64,000 nucleotides of DNA from positions 28,800 to 92,799 of the forward strand of contig NZ_OBMI01000004.1 of assembly GCF_900199185.1 (NCBI RefSeq), written 5' to 3'. Position 1 is the stretch's first letter. The number at the start of each line of letters is the position of its first letter. Positions 63,918 through 64,000 of this stretch are shown in pieces. Origin of the DNA: Sphingomonas guangdongensis (GTDB lineage: Bacteria; Pseudomonadota; Alphaproteobacteria; Sphingomonadales; Sphingomonadaceae). Under the pieces are notes generated by a model. It was given only the letters and a program-made list of their open reading frames with translations, was not told the DNA's origin and did not search any database. The translations under genes were made by a program, and so were the position numbers.

Positions 63918-64000
63918 TTGTTGATTTGATGAAGGGACATGTGGGCGGCGGTTTGCCGGCACTGGGTGTTTTCGAGGCGCCTGGTTGTTGGTTAAATTTA

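Larger units (their letters stand above)
63679..64000 (+). promoter_or_regulatory. rRNA operon leader region, 16S gene just beyond the right edge
   Basis: The region has an A/T-rich upstream stretch (63750-63770), TTGACG (63772-63777) and ATAGAA (63794-63799) with a 16-base spacer, then a GC-rich leader and boxA. No protein gene is convincing. A frame on the minus strand at 63736-63918 is spurious. The 16S gene itself is not in the window. Confidence 0.75.

Noticed and set aside
63736..63918. 60-codon leftward frame in the rRNA leader
   Set aside because: It overlaps the promoter and boxA of the rRNA operon and shows no family pattern.

Overview
The window is high-GC alphaproteobacterial chromosome, most likely Sphingomonas or a close relative. 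The evidence is the carotenoid set (crtX, crtW, crtZ), the PAS and PilZ protein types, a DUF4167 protein, frequent 1-4 bp stop/start overlaps (GTGA, ATGA), and an rRNA-operon leader at the right edge. No plasmid or replication-origin genes are visible.

1-12,322: a partial PAS-domain gene and tRNA-Thr(CGT), then a 10.7 kb integrated element bounded by exact 50-bp repeats of the tRNA 3' end (1279-1328 and 11947-11996). Going leftwards from its right end it carries a tyrosine integrase, an unknown regulator, a divergent AlpA/excisionase-like gene, a RepA-like AAA ATPase, small genes, an HK97 prohead protease and major capsid protein, an NlpC/P60-like protein, a truncated tail-tip gene, and three or four unfamiliar cargo genes near attL. 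Terminase, portal, connectors, tail tube and lysis genes are absent. This is either a satellite-like capsid-carrying element or a heavily deleted prophage. Just outside attR a response-regulator gene is cut off in mid receiver domain.

12,319-18,860: signalling. An H-NOX nitric-oxide sensor overlaps a GAF-GGDEF-EAL c-di-GMP protein, and the truncated response regulator was third in that operon. Beside it lie a receiver / membrane histidine kinase / FixJ-type regulator operon and a PilZ protein.

19,098-24,589: light and pigment. A four-gene overlapping operon (TspO, DCC thiol oxidoreductase, DUF427, class II photolyase) faces crtX, with crtZ-crtW convergent on crtX.

24,689-35,217: a CaCA cation exchanger, the YbbA/YbbP ABC system with divergent tesA-like esterase, a ZIP transporter, a DUF885 peptidase-like protein, an exported methyltransferase-like protein and uvrC.

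35,218-46,918: a repeat-bearing spacer, an orphan AHH nuclease toxin with an Imm11-type immunity gene, a deacetylase/acyltransferase pair, recO, leuB, a PMT-type glycosyltransferase, the metZ-apaG-LysR-GNAT-membrane protein operon, an AIM24 protein, and a small unknown gene enclosed by inverted repeats.

46,968-64,000: housekeeping genes (parE, alkA-like, ferredoxin, fasciclin, rlmB, M28 peptidase, tRNA-Tyr, tRNA-Gly, hisS-prfA-prmC, DUF4167), a small exported-protein gene interrupted by an in-frame TGA, a ModE-like regulator next to a TonB-dependent receptor, a CBS protein, a flippase, and the promoter and boxA leader of an rRNA operon whose 16S gene should start just past the right edge.
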